Part shown: positions 1 through 5,414 of the stretch, piece after piece
Layout of the letters: every line of letters begins with the position of its first letter
How positions within the stretch are numbered: position 1 is the first letter of the stretch
Source: Methylotenera sp.
GTDB lineage: Bacteria > Pseudomonadota > Gammaproteobacteria > Burkholderiales > Methylophilaceae
Assembly: GCA_027487055.1 (NCBI GenBank)
Contig: JAIYEJ010000056.1
Location: forward strand, 1-5,414
Reading direction: 5' to 3'
Length of the DNA: 5,414 bases
Translations under genes and position numbers: made by a program
Notes under the pieces: generated by a model
Told to the model about the DNA's origin: nothing
What the model saw: the letters and a program-made list of their open reading frames with translations, nothing else
Database searches by the model: none

Positions 1-436
1 GGAAGGGCGCATGTGCATCACCAAATAAACCTGTGAATTTAGCAAACCAATCAATAGGCACCAAGTCCATTAAGTTCATCGCCAGCACCCATAAAAATAT
101 GGTAAGCGCAGTAGGCGCAATAAATGCATGACGATCACCATGAAACATGCCTTTTACTTGGCCATCAACAAAATCAAAAATGAGCTCTACAAATGCTTGT
201 GTTTTACTAGGTACACCTGAAGTGGCTTTACGTGCAACCAACCATATAGATATAGCCACTATTAAACCTAGCACCACAGAGATAACTATCATATCTAAAT
301 GGATATTCCAAAAACTATTTGCTGCTTCGCCGACTGGCTTCACATTAAAAGACAAGTGATGATTAATATAATCTGTTGCTGTCATGGCCTCGCCAGAGTG
401 GCCTGAGACATGCTCTGTAGTATTTTCTGTGGTCAT
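1..436 (-). CDS. atpB: F1Fo ATP synthase subunit a (AtpB), N-terminal part, cut by the window edge
   Basis: Subunit a of the membrane Fo sector forms the two proton half-channels beside the c-ring. The ATG at 434-436 opens a frame that stays open to base 1, giving about 145 residues of a protein usually near 270 long, so the C-terminal half with the essential channel arginine lies outside the window. The product begins MTTENTTEHVSGHSGEAM, then has HHLSFNVKP. A first membrane helix follows (about residues 42-67, with HLDMIVISVVLGLI), then the cytoplasmic loop with FVELIFDFVDGQVKGM, and a second helix starting FIAPTALTIFLWVLAMNLMD and leading into LVPIDWF. These segments match proteobacterial AtpB closely (E. 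coli has FIAP.ALTIF.WV..MNLMDL.PID). The gene lies 37 bp downstream of atpI and is probably co-transcribed with it. The Shine-Dalgarno is weak (AAG about 7 bases before ATG). Identification is firm; only the truncation limits it. Confidence 0.96.
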   Translation of the reverse strand, partial: MTTENTTEHVSGHSGEAMTATDYINHHLSFNVKPVGEAANSFWNIHLDMIVISVVLGLIVAISIWLVARKATSGVPSKTQAFVELIFDFVDGQVKGMFHGDRHAFIAPTALTIFLWVLAMNLMDLVPIDWFAKFTGLFGDAHAPF

Positions 437-473
437 AATAATCTTAAATTTAAAATATCTTTTTTGTTTTCAA

Positions 474-845
474 CTAGTTCTTTTGTTGGCTACTAATGGT
501 TGCACCGGACAGAACCGCTGCAGCCATTAAACCAGCTATTAATGCAAATGGCACTAAGCTTTTATATTGCTTAAATACCAAAAATAAAAAAATAAAAACA
601 AATGCAAGCTTAACTAATTCAGCTAATATCAAGCTTATTAATACCGCTGTCGCATCTTTTTTATTTCGGTTTCGCACAAACACCAAACTTGCAAAGGCTG
701 AAGCAAATACAACCGAAAAACCACCTAACAATCCTGATATCGCTGCACTTTTCCCACTTGTTACAAGAGCTATTAAACCAACGACACAAGTTGCCAATGT
801 TTGAAAAACCAACATTTTGATAAAAAGGCGTTCAGTTTGTATCAT
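474..845 (-). CDS. atpI: ATP synthase assembly/accessory membrane protein AtpI
   Basis: This is a small hydrophobic protein of 123 residues, the usual size for AtpI (UncI), which is commonly the first gene of the atp operon. AtpI is thought to help c-ring assembly and possibly Mg2+ supply, and it is generally dispensable. Four membrane segments are visible, at roughly residues 8-29, 34-57, 66-91 and 97-115. A short basic loop (RNRNKK, about 58-63) sits between segments 2 and 3. Segment 2 is preceded by a glycine-rich GLLGG turn, and segment 3 carries the AELVKL motif (E76, K79) typical of the family. The ATG at 843-845 lies just before the first helix and gives a family-typical length, but there is no strong Shine-Dalgarno ahead of it. 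Position directly upstream of atpB supports the call, since AtpI sequences diverge quickly and the assignment rests on topology, motif and context together. Confidence 0.9.
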   Translation of the reverse strand: MIQTERLFIKMLVFQTLATCVVGLIALVTSGKSAAISGLLGGFSVVFASAFASLVFVRNRNKKDATAVLISLILAELVKLAFVFIFLFLVFKQYKSLVPFALIAGLMAAAVLSGATISSQQKN

Positions 846-991
846 TTACTTTTATATTTTAATTATTGCTACAAGTATTTACGATATCAAACTACATTCT
901 AGCAAAGTCCGCGATTTTGAATTATTAGCTCTTTTTAGTCAAGCACTATCATACAATTAGTACTATTTGACTATACGTATAACAACTTATC
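846..991. other. AT-rich intergenic region between parB and atpI
   Basis: This 146-bp gap separates the end of the mnmG-rsmG-parA-parB group from the start of the atp operon. No open frame, tRNA or convincing rho-independent terminator is visible: there is no GC-rich stem followed by a T run in the minus-strand direction after the parB stop. The only clear symmetry near the stop is the 10-bp palindrome TATACGTATA at 972-981. The gap carries a candidate promoter for the atp operon, listed separately. Confidence 0.7.
914..942 (-). promoter_or_regulatory. Candidate sigma-70 promoter for the atp operon
   Basis: On the minus strand, TTGACT (937-942) is followed after exactly 17 bp by CAAAAT (914-919). 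That gives five of six matches to the -35 consensus and four of six to the -10. A GC-rich stretch (CGCGG) follows the -10, a discriminator type often seen at growth-regulated promoters. The predicted start would be near 907, leaving a leader of about 60 bases before atpI. A second possible -10, TGCTAGAAT (extended form, 896-904), lies just downstream but has no good -35. This is motif matching in AT-rich DNA, so support is moderate only. Confidence 0.42.
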
Positions 992-1846
992 TTAACAGGT
1001 CATTTTGGCAACGATGTCATCTAGCTGGTCTAAACTACTATAATTAATTTTCAGCGTACCTGAACCATTTGCATTTGCAGAAATGCCCACGACAGCGCCT
1101 ATTTTTTCACTTAATGTATTCTGCAAGGCCATTACGTCAGGATTGATAGTGGTTTTGTGACCCTTTGACTTGCCTTCATCTGTCAATTTTTTTACTAAAT
1201 TTTCAATATCGCGAACCGATAAATTTTGCTGAACTACTCTATTTGCCAGTAAAACTTGCTGCGCAGCATCCAAGCCAATCAAAGCTCTTGCATGCCCCAT
1301 ATCGAGCTTACCGTGCATTAACATCTCTTGGACTGGAACACTCAAGCTTAAGAGACGTAAAATGTTCGATACTGCAACGCGAGAACGACCTACCGCTTCT
1401 GCCGCTTTTTCATGTGTCATCGCAAATTCATCTATCAGTCTTTTAATGCCCTGCGCTTCTTCTAATGGGTTTAAGTTTTCTCGCTGGATATTTTCTATCA
1501 ATGCCATGGCAAGTGCAGATTCATCTGCTATTTCTCGCACCAACACAGGCACCTCTTGCAAGCCAGCGATTTGGCTAGCACGCCAACGACGCTCACCTGC
1601 AATAATCTCAAATTTATCTGATGAAACTTCTCTCACCAAAATTGGCTGCATGATGCCTTGCGCCTTAATAGAATTAGCCAATGTTTGCAAAGCCGCATCG
1701 TCCATATAACTACGTGGTTGATATTTACCAGGCTGTAACTGGGATACATTTAACATACGCTGCGTATCTGTTCCAGCACCAGCTACTTCGACGTCATTTG
1801 ACAATAACGCATCTAAGCCCCGACCCAATCCCATTGGTTTAACCAT
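992..1846 (-). CDS. parB: Chromosome partitioning protein ParB (CTP-dependent parS-binding clamp)
   Basis: ParB binds parS, hydrolyses CTP, spreads as a sliding clamp on nearby DNA and stimulates ParA to move origins apart. The 284-residue length fits chromosomal ParB. In order, it shows the N-terminal ParA-contact segment GLGRGLDALL (6-15), the N-terminal CTPase domain with the signature GERRWRA (84-90) and ENIQRENLNPLEEAQ (118-132), then a helix-turn-helix region around 143-166 (THEKAAEAVGRSRVAVSN). The MGHARALIGL segment (183-192) closes the DNA-binding domain, a lysine-rich linker covers about 219-231, and a C-terminal dimerisation domain runs from about 234 to 284. The ATG lies 3 bp after the parA stop with AAGGA seven bases upstream, a strong ribosome site inside the end of parA. 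Its DNA target is present in this window three times. All key motifs look intact. Confidence 0.97.
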   Translation of the reverse strand: MVKPMGLGRGLDALLSNDVEVAGAGTDTQRMLNVSQLQPGKYQPRSYMDDAALQTLANSIKAQGIMQPILVREVSSDKFEIIAGERRWRASQIAGLQEVPVLVREIADESALAMALIENIQRENLNPLEEAQGIKRLIDEFAMTHEKAAEAVGRSRVAVSNILRLLSLSVPVQEMLMHGKLDMGHARALIGLDAAQQVLLANRVVQQNLSVRDIENLVKKLTDEGKSKGHKTTINPDVMALQNTLSEKIGAVVGISANANGSGTLKINYSSLDQLDDIVAKMTC

Positions 1847-1849
1847 GCT

Positions 1850-2623
1850 TTATTCCTTAACCTTTTGATTTTTAAGTATTATTTCTTTCGCAAGCTCTAA
1901 ATATGCTTGTGCTCCTCTTGATGTTTTATCATAAATGAGCACGGGCAAACCATAACTGGGGGCTTCTGCCAAACGGATGTTACGTGGAATGACTGACTTA
2001 TAGACTTTATCTCCAAAATGACTTACCAGCTGCGCCGAGACTTGCTGAGCCAACATATTACGATTATCGAACATGGTTCGAAGTAAGCCTTCAATCTCTA
2101 GCGTAGCATTTAAATTTGCTCGGACTTTTTTGATTGTGTTCACTAAATCAGAAAGGCCTTCTAAAGCATAGTATTCACACTGCATTGGAATCATCACCGT
2201 GTTTGCAGCCGTAAGCGCGTTAACCGTCACCAGATTAAGGGCAGGAGGGCAGTCTAACAAAATATAATCGTAAACTTGTTCTAAGTTTGCCAGTGCTTGT
2301 TTTAATCGTGTTTCACGCGCAAGCTCGTTCACCAACTCAACTTCTGCACCTGCTAATTCTCGATTAGAAGGCGCTATATGGTAGCCGCCTTTTTCACAAG
2401 TAACGATTACTTCCTCAAGTGATTTTTTGCATATTAATACATGATAAATACTAAATTTTAAATTTGCTTTATCTACGCCACTACCTGTAGTTGCATTTCC
2501 TTGTGGGTCCAAATCAATCAATAGCACTTTTTTGTAATTCGCTGCCAAGCTTGCAGCCAAATTTACACACGTAGTAGTTTTTCCTACACCGCCTTTTTGA
2601 TTTGTAATTGCTAATATTTTCAT
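1850..2623 (-). CDS. parA: Chromosome partitioning ATPase ParA (Soj/MinD-type)
   Basis: ParA is a Walker-type ATPase that dimerises on ATP, coats the nucleoid and pulls ParB-parS complexes as ParB triggers ATP hydrolysis. At 257 residues it is the short chromosomal form without an N-terminal DNA-binding extension, unlike the long P1/F plasmid type. The deviant Walker A motif KGGVGKTT is at 10-17, with signature lysine K10 and P-loop lysine K15. The switch-like IDLDPQGNATTG is at 36-47 and Walker B ILLDCPPAL at 121-129. Further conserved segments are MPIQCEYYALEG-like (residues 144-156, here MIPMQCEYYALEG) and RNIRLAEAPSYGLP (214-227), which is highly typical of Soj/ParA. The ATG at 2621-2623 is right because MKILAITNQKGG starts the family fold directly; the ribosome site ahead of it is weak. 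It lies 36 bp after rsmG and 3 bp before parB. Confidence 0.97.
   Translation of the reverse strand: MKILAITNQKGGVGKTTTCVNLAASLAANYKKVLLIDLDPQGNATTGSGVDKANLKFSIYHVLICKKSLEEVIVTCEKGGYHIAPSNRELAGAEVELVNELARETRLKQALANLEQVYDYILLDCPPALNLVTVNALTAANTVMIPMQCEYYALEGLSDLVNTIKKVRANLNATLEIEGLLRTMFDNRNMLAQQVSAQLVSHFGDKVYKSVIPRNIRLAEAPSYGLPVLIYDKTSRGAQAYLELAKEIILKNQKVKE
1854..1858 (-). promoter_or_regulatory. Ribosome binding site of parB inside the parA 3' end
   Basis: The minus strand reads AAGGA seven bases before the parB ATG, within the last two sense codons of parA. It is the clearest Shine-Dalgarno in the window and fixes the parB start. With only 3 bp between the genes it implies translational coupling, which would help hold ParA and ParB in ratio. 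Confidence 0.8.
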
Positions 2624-2659
2624 TTTGCCAATATATTCATATTATTAATGTTTTCATGA

Positions 2660-3274
2660 TTAATTCTTTAAAACCACCAAATTCCGTTCTGCCTGCAAAC
2701 CCGCCACATTAAGCGGAATAATTTTTTTACTATTTACATCTAAAATTTCCAGCTCCGCATGCGGCACTTGGCCCTTCATTGCTAACCAAGCTCCATTTTC
2801 TGCAAGCAAGTGTTTCGTTAGTTTAAGAAATAGCGCCAACTCTGAAAACGCACGCGATATAATCACTTCAAACTTTTGTTTCGGTTGGTAGCTTTCTACC
2901 CGCGCATGGACCACGTCTAAATTCTCCAACCCTAATTCACCTTTAACTTGACGCATAAATATGGCTTTTTTTTGCACAGTATCGATGGTCGTTACTTGTA
3001 AGTCTGGCTTTACAATCGCCACCACTATCCCTGGCAAACCTCCACCACTACCCACATCAAGCAAATTTCCTGCTTTTATAAACGGCAAAACACTTAAACT
3101 ATCCAACAAATGTAAAGTTACCATTTCACTCGGTTCACGCACCGCAGTCAGGTTATAGACTTTATTCCACTTTTGCAGCAAAGCCATATATGCCAGCAGT
3201 TTTTCTTGTGTTTCACGTGAAACATCCAAACCCATCTGAGCTATACCAGAGGCCAGTAAAGATGCCTCAGTCAT
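2660..3274 (-). CDS. rsmG: 16S rRNA (guanine-527-N7)-methyltransferase RsmG (GidB)
   Basis: RsmG uses S-adenosylmethionine to methylate N7 of G527 in 16S rRNA; loss gives low-level streptomycin resistance in several bacteria. The 204 residues match the family length. Visible motifs are WNKVYNLTAVRE (36-47), HLLDSL (55-60), the SAM-binding loop LLDVGSGGGLPGI (71-83), the second strand TTIDTVQKKAIFM (95-107) with its acidic residue, ISRAF (139-143), and MKG (166-168). The ATG overlaps the mnmG stop in an ATGA junction, so translation is probably coupled to mnmG; no strong separate Shine-Dalgarno is seen. Residues 17-23 (DVSRETQ) are encoded over a perfect parS site, lying in the variable N-terminal helix before the conserved core. 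The family often has this peptide for the same reason. Confidence 0.97.
   Translation of the reverse strand: MTEASLLASGIAQMGLDVSRETQEKLLAYMALLQKWNKVYNLTAVREPSEMVTLHLLDSLSVLPFIKAGNLLDVGSGGGLPGIVVAIVKPDLQVTTIDTVQKKAIFMRQVKGELGLENLDVVHARVESYQPKQKFEVIISRAFSELALFLKLTKHLLAENGAWLAMKGQVPHAELEILDVNSKKIIPLNVAGLQAERNLVVLKN
3201..3226. repeat. 26-bp exact direct repeat carrying parS, copy in rsmG
   Basis: These 26 bases are identical to 3689-3714 and extend the 16-bp parS by 8 bases on the left and 2 on the right. In both copies the minus strand encodes Asp-Val-Ser-Arg-Glu-Thr-Gln-Glu in the same phase. Identity beyond the binding site suggests either a duplicated block or selection on the peptide; the sequence alone does not decide. 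Confidence 0.9.
3209..3224. promoter_or_regulatory. parS centromere site 1, inside rsmG
   Basis: TGTTTCACGTGAAACA is a perfect 16-bp palindrome identical to the widely conserved chromosomal parS consensus bound by ParB. It lies in the 5' part of rsmG, where the minus-strand frame reads it as Val-Ser-Arg-Glu-Thr (residues 18-22). It is one of three identical copies in the window, next to the parA-parB pair that encodes its partners. Confidence 0.95.
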
Positions 3275-5184
3275 GCCGCTTCTATATTAGGCTGCTGCGC
3301 CTGTTTTTTATGTTTACGCTTTAAATAGACCAACAACAACGAAATTGTCGCAGGCGTAATCCCGGATATACGACCCGCTTGTCCTATGGTTTCTGGTTTG
3401 TGCGCCAAGAGTTTTTGCCGCGCTTCTATACTTAAGCCGTGCACATCATTGTAATCGATAGCGCCATCTAATTTAATATTCTCACTGCCTTTTTGTTTAG
3501 CAATCTCATCTTTCTGACGGTCGATATACCCTTGATATTTAGCAGCAATCTCAACCTGCTCACGTACAGCTGGGTCAAGCTCGCCCATGCCCAACTCACC
3601 CATGCTCAGCATTTGTTCGTAGCTCACTTCTGGACGACGCAATAGCTCAAATAAGCTATATTCGTGATCTAGGGCTTTGCCTAGTACATTTTCTTGTGTT
3701 TCACGTGAAACATCATCTAGCGCAGGCTGTACAAATGTATGCTTTAAGCGCGCTTGCTCACGGGCAACCGCTTCTTGCTTGCGGCTAAAAGCTTCCCAAC
3801 GTATATCATCCACCAAGCCCAATTTGCGGCCCATCTCTGTCAAGCGCATATCTGCATTGTCTTCCCGCAATTGCAGGCGATATTCAGCGCGCGAAGTAAA
3901 CATGCGATATGGCTCTGTAACACCTGTGGTAATTAAGTCATTAACCAATACGCCCAAATAAGCTTCATCACGTGCAGGGCACCAACTTTCTTTTTCTTGT
4001 GCATATAGTGCCGCATTAGCACCTGCTAGCAAGCCCTGTGCTGCAGCTTCTTCGTAGCCAGTTGTACCATTGACTTGCCCTGCAAAGAACAAACCGCGCA
4101 CTGCTTTGGTTTCTAAAGAGCTTTTTAATCCACGTGGATCATAATAATCATATTCGATTGCATAGCCGGGACGCAGAATATGCGCATTCTCTAATCCTTT
4201 AATTGACCTTACCAATGCAAGCTGAATATCAAAAGGTAAGCTGGTAGAGATGCCATTTGGGTAAATTTCGTTAGTATTTAAACCTTCTGGCTCCAAAAAT
4301 AACTGGTGCGATTCTTTATCTGCAAAGCGATGGATTTTATCTTCCACACTCGGGCAATAACGCGGACCAACGCCTTCAATTACGCCTGTATACATGGGGG
4401 AGCGATCTAAACCAGATCGGATAATATCGTGCGTGCGCTCATTGGTGTGCGTAATCCAGCAAGGTACTTGTATAGGATGTTGTGCGACATTGCCAAGAAA
4501 AGAAAATACAGGTACTGGATTATCCCCTGGCTGCTCTAACATAACCGAATAATCAATCGTACGACCATCTATGCGGGGTGGGGTTCCTGTTTTTAAGCGC
4601 CCAGCAGGCAATCCAATTTCACGTAAACGCGCCGCAAGCGAGATAGCGGGCGGGTCGCCAGCACGCCCAGCGCTATAGTTTTGCAAACCGACATGAATCA
4701 AACCACCCAAAAATGTACCTGCGGTTAATACCACGCTTTTAGCACCAAATCGAAGGCCGATTTGCGTTACTACACCCACAGCCTTGTCACCGTCTAAGAT
4801 AATGTCATCAACCGCTTGTTGAAATAGCCATAAATTTGGCTGGTTTTCTAGTTTTTTTCTAATCGCGGCCTTATACAGAACACGGTCTGCTTGCGCACGT
4901 GTCGCACGCACAGCCGGGCCTTTGCTTGAATTTAATATACGAAATTGGATGCCACCTTCATCAGTTGCAGCCGCCATTGCGCCACCTAAAGCATCTACTT
5001 CTTTAACCAAATGGCCTTTGCCAATGCCGCCAATACTGGGGTTACAAGACATTTGGCCCAATGTTTCAATATTGTGCGTCAGCAATAAGGTTTTTTGCCC
5101 CATGCGGGCAGCCGCAAGCGCGGCCTCGGTACCTGCGTGACCACCACCCACTACAATCACATCAAATTTATCTGGAAAATTCAC
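3271..5184 (-). CDS. mnmG: tRNA uridine-34 5-carboxymethylaminomethyl modification enzyme MnmG (GidA)
   Basis: MnmG is the FAD-binding partner of the GTPase MnmE. Together they add the (carboxymethyl)aminomethyl group to the wobble uridine of several tRNAs, using methylene-tetrahydrofolate and NADH. The 637 residues resemble E. coli MnmG (629) along the whole length. Seen are the dinucleotide-binding motif GGGHAG (13-18), the conserved cysteines C47 (MSCNPSIGG) and C277 (GPRYCPS), NSSKGPAVRATRAQADR (85-101), AGRAGDPP (172-179), LKTGTPPRID (197-206), FLEPEG (296-301), FFAGQVNGTTGYEEAAAQG (366-384) and EPYRMFTSRAEYRL (424-437). The C-terminal MnmE/tRNA-binding domain includes LLRRPEVSYE (514-523) and GRISGITPA (604-612). 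The start is GTG at 5182-5184, placed by the family N-terminus; the ribosome site ahead is weak. Two oddities lie in the region about 487-540: VSRET from an embedded parS and a short MGELG repeat. Confidence 0.97.
   Translation of the reverse strand: MNFPDKFDVIVVGGGHAGTEAALAAARMGQKTLLLTHNIETLGQMSCNPSIGGIGKGHLVKEVDALGGAMAAATDEGGIQFRILNSSKGPAVRATRAQADRVLYKAAIRKKLENQPNLWLFQQAVDDIILDGDKAVGVVTQIGLRFGAKSVVLTAGTFLGGLIHVGLQNYSAGRAGDPPAISLAARLREIGLPAGRLKTGTPPRIDGRTIDYSVMLEQPGDNPVPVFSFLGNVAQHPIQVPCWITHTNERTHDIIRSGLDRSPMYTGVIEGVGPRYCPSVEDKIHRFADKESHQLFLEPEGLNTNEIYPNGISTSLPFDIQLALVRSIKGLENAHILRPGYAIEYDYYDPRGLKSSLETKAVRGLFFAGQVNGTTGYEEAAAQGLLAGANAALYAQEKESWCPARDEAYLGVLVNDLITTGVTEPYRMFTSRAEYRLQLREDNADMRLTEMGRKLGLVDDIRWEAFSRKQEAVAREQARLKHTFVQPALDDVSRETQENVLGKALDHEYSLFELLRRPEVSYEQMLSMGELGMGELDPAVREQVEIAAKYQGYIDRQKDEIAKQKGSENIKLDGAIDYNDVHGLSIEARQKLLAHKPETIGQAGRISGITPATISLLLVYLKRKHKKQAQQPNIEAA
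3574..3603 (-). repeat. Imperfect 15-bp tandem duplication in mnmG
   Basis: Two adjacent 15-bp units match at 11 of 15 positions and encode MGELG then MGELD (residues 528-537). All differences leave Met-Gly-Glu-Leu unchanged. The surrounding stretch is poorly conserved against E. coli MnmG, so this looks like a small in-frame duplication in a tolerant loop. Confidence 0.5.
3689..3714. repeat. 26-bp exact direct repeat carrying parS, copy in mnmG
   Basis: Second copy of the block at 3201-3226, 488 bp away, in the same orientation and coding phase. It encodes DVSRETQE at MnmG residues 491-498. Confidence 0.9.
3697..3712. promoter_or_regulatory. parS centromere site 2, inside mnmG
   Basis: This is a second perfect TGTTTCACGTGAAACA. 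In the mnmG frame it encodes Val-Ser-Arg-Glu-Thr at residues 492-496, in the C-terminal part just after RLKHTFVQPALDD. The E. coli protein is divergent at this position, so the segment seems able to carry a DNA-binding site without touching catalytic or FAD-binding residues. Confidence 0.95.
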
Positions 5185-5214
5185 TGTTTATCGTTAAAAT
5201 CTTAAAAGAATTAG

Positions 5215-5243
5215 ATTCTACTGCAAAGCGCATATGAAGTCAT
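5215..5243 (-). promoter_or_regulatory. Candidate promoter for mnmG and the downstream par genes
   Basis: On the minus strand ATGACT (5238-5243) is followed after 17 bp by TAGAAT (5215-5220). The -10 matches five of six consensus bases; the -35 matches only four. The predicted start near 5208 would leave a leader of about 24 bases before the GTG. parS site 3 begins 21 bp upstream of the -35, so ParB bound or spreading there could influence this promoter; that is inference. Confidence 0.4.
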
Positions 5244-5264
5244 GTAAAAGCTAATTTTTAGGCA

Positions 5265-5280
5265 TGTTTCACGTGAAACA
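5265..5280. promoter_or_regulatory. parS centromere site 3, upstream of mnmG
   Basis: This is a third perfect TGTTTCACGTGAAACA, the only intergenic copy here, 80 bp from the mnmG start codon. It is about 1.57 kb from site 2 and 2.06 kb from site 1. Unlike the other two it lacks the extended 26-bp identity, so it is free of coding constraint. Confidence 0.95.
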
Positions 5281-5293
5281 TTTTGCAATGTTT
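5276..5293. repeat. Inverted repeat sharing its left arm with parS site 3
   Basis: AAACATT (5276-5282) pairs with AATGTTT (5287-5293) around a TTGC loop. The left arm uses the last five bases of parS. No T run follows on either strand, so it does not look like a terminator. Confidence 0.6.
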
Positions 5294-5310
5294 TAAAAAC
5301 CAGCAAAATA

Positions 5311-5326
5311 AGATATTTAAATATCT
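5311..5326. repeat. Perfect 16-bp AT palindrome
   Basis: AGATATTTAAATATCT is its own reverse complement across all 16 bases. It ends one base before the TTGACG of the candidate outward promoter, so it could be an operator for a dimeric regulator or an easily melted element. It matches no regulator site I recognise. Confidence 0.6.
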
Positions 5327-5327
5327 A

Positions 5328-5357
5328 TTGACGAATATAATATTGCGCGCCTATAGT
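5328..5357 (+). promoter_or_regulatory. Candidate rightward promoter leading out of the window
   Basis: TTGACG (5328-5333) and TATAGT (5352-5357) are separated by 18 bp and each match five of six consensus bases. An alternative -10, perfect TATAAT at 5336-5341, is followed by a GC-rich stretch (GCGCGCC, 5345-5351) like the discriminator of stable-RNA promoters, but has no good -35 at the right distance. Either would drive a divergent transcript beyond 5414 whose product is not visible. Confidence 0.4.
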
Positions 5358-5360
5358 GTA

Positions 5361-5374
5361 GTTTAAGATTAAAC
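5361..5374. repeat. Short inverted repeat GTTTAA-GA-TTAAAC
   Basis: Two six-base arms are separated by 2 bp, just downstream of the candidate rightward -10. GTTTAA recurs at 5391-5396, exactly 30 bp later, and a perfect palindrome CTTAACGTTAAG follows at 5399-5410. The spacing could place related half-sites on one face of the helix, but in DNA this AT-rich chance is a real alternative. Confidence 0.4.
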
Positions 5375-5414
5375 ATAAACCCAACTTGCTGTTTAATGCT
5401 TAACGTTAAGATTA

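Larger units (their letters stand above)
5185..5414. other. Gene-free, palindrome-rich AT-rich region upstream of mnmG
   Basis: These 230 bp hold no coding frame or tRNA that I can support. They contain parS site 3, an overlapping inverted repeat, a 16-bp AT palindrome (5311-5326), two further TTAA-type symmetries (5361-5374 and 5399-5410), and candidate promoters in both directions. No DnaA box (TTATNCACA type) is visible, so it cannot be called an origin from this sequence, although mnmG is often near oriC. Confidence 0.65.

Noticed and set aside
147..359. Plus-strand open frame of 70 codons opposite atpB
   Set aside because: The minus strand encodes a well conserved AtpB here, so this is a shadow frame.
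496..804. Plus-strand open frame of 102 codons opposite atpI
   Set aside because: Antisense shadow of a clear membrane protein gene; its composition simply mirrors the atpI codons and no family resemblance is seen.
967..985. Palindrome TATACGTATA with imperfect TTG/CAA flanks after the parB stop, considered as a terminator
   Set aside because: The stem is AT-only apart from one CG step and no T run follows in the minus-strand direction.
2309..2324. parS-like sequence inside parA (first nine bases match, 12 of 16 overall)
   Set aside because: Four mismatches, all in the right half, destroy the palindrome; it is explained by coding for Ala-Arg-Glu-Thr in ParA. At most a half-site.
2970..2978. 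TTTTGCACA, a relaxed DnaA-box match in rsmG
   Set aside because: A single loose match inside coding sequence with no cluster around it.
4128..4139. Perfect 12-bp palindrome ATCCACGTGGAT in mnmG
   Set aside because: Shares only the CACGTG core with parS and encodes the conserved DPRG segment; probably coincidental.
4615..4630. TTTCACGTAAA, a partial parS resemblance in mnmG
   Set aside because: Six of 16 positions differ from consensus, including both ends.
5185..5414. Chromosomal replication origin
   Set aside because: parS and AT-rich palindromes fit an origin neighbourhood, but no DnaA boxes and no dnaA gene are visible, so an origin cannot be claimed inside the window.

Overview
This window looks like a chromosomal segment from a betaproteobacterium with moderately low GC. 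The AtpB N-terminus and the gene order suggest a methylotroph of the Methylophilaceae (Methylotenera-like), but that placement is inferred from memory of the families, not from a search. All six recognisable protein genes lie on the minus strand, so transcription runs from the right end toward the left: mnmG, rsmG, parA, parB, atpI, atpB (cut by the window edge). This mnmG-rsmG-parA-parB-atpI-atpB order is a conserved neighbourhood, usually close to the replication origin in proteobacteria.

Right end (about 5185-5414): a gene-free, AT-rich region upstream of mnmG. It holds a perfect 16-bp parS site, several palindromes, a candidate minus-strand promoter for mnmG and a candidate plus-strand promoter facing out of the window. 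No DnaA boxes were seen.

Middle (992-5184): mnmG (tRNA U34 modification, GTG start) overlaps rsmG (16S rRNA m7G527 methyltransferase) by four bases in an ATGA junction. After 36 bp comes parA (segregation ATPase), followed 3 bp later by parB (CTP-dependent parS-binding clamp), whose strong Shine-Dalgarno lies in the end of parA. Two further perfect parS sites sit inside the coding sequences of rsmG and mnmG. Both are read in frame as Val-Ser-Arg-Glu-Thr within a shared identical 26-bp block. The window therefore holds a complete chromosomal ParABS partition module: ATPase, clamp protein and three centromere sites within about 2.1 kb.

Left end (1-991): a 146-bp gap without a clear terminator but with a candidate promoter, then atpI and the first half of atpB, the start of the F1Fo ATP synthase operon.

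Nothing here points to a novel defence, mobile or biosynthetic system. The points most worth a second look are the coding-embedded parS sites and the palindrome-rich region upstream of mnmG.
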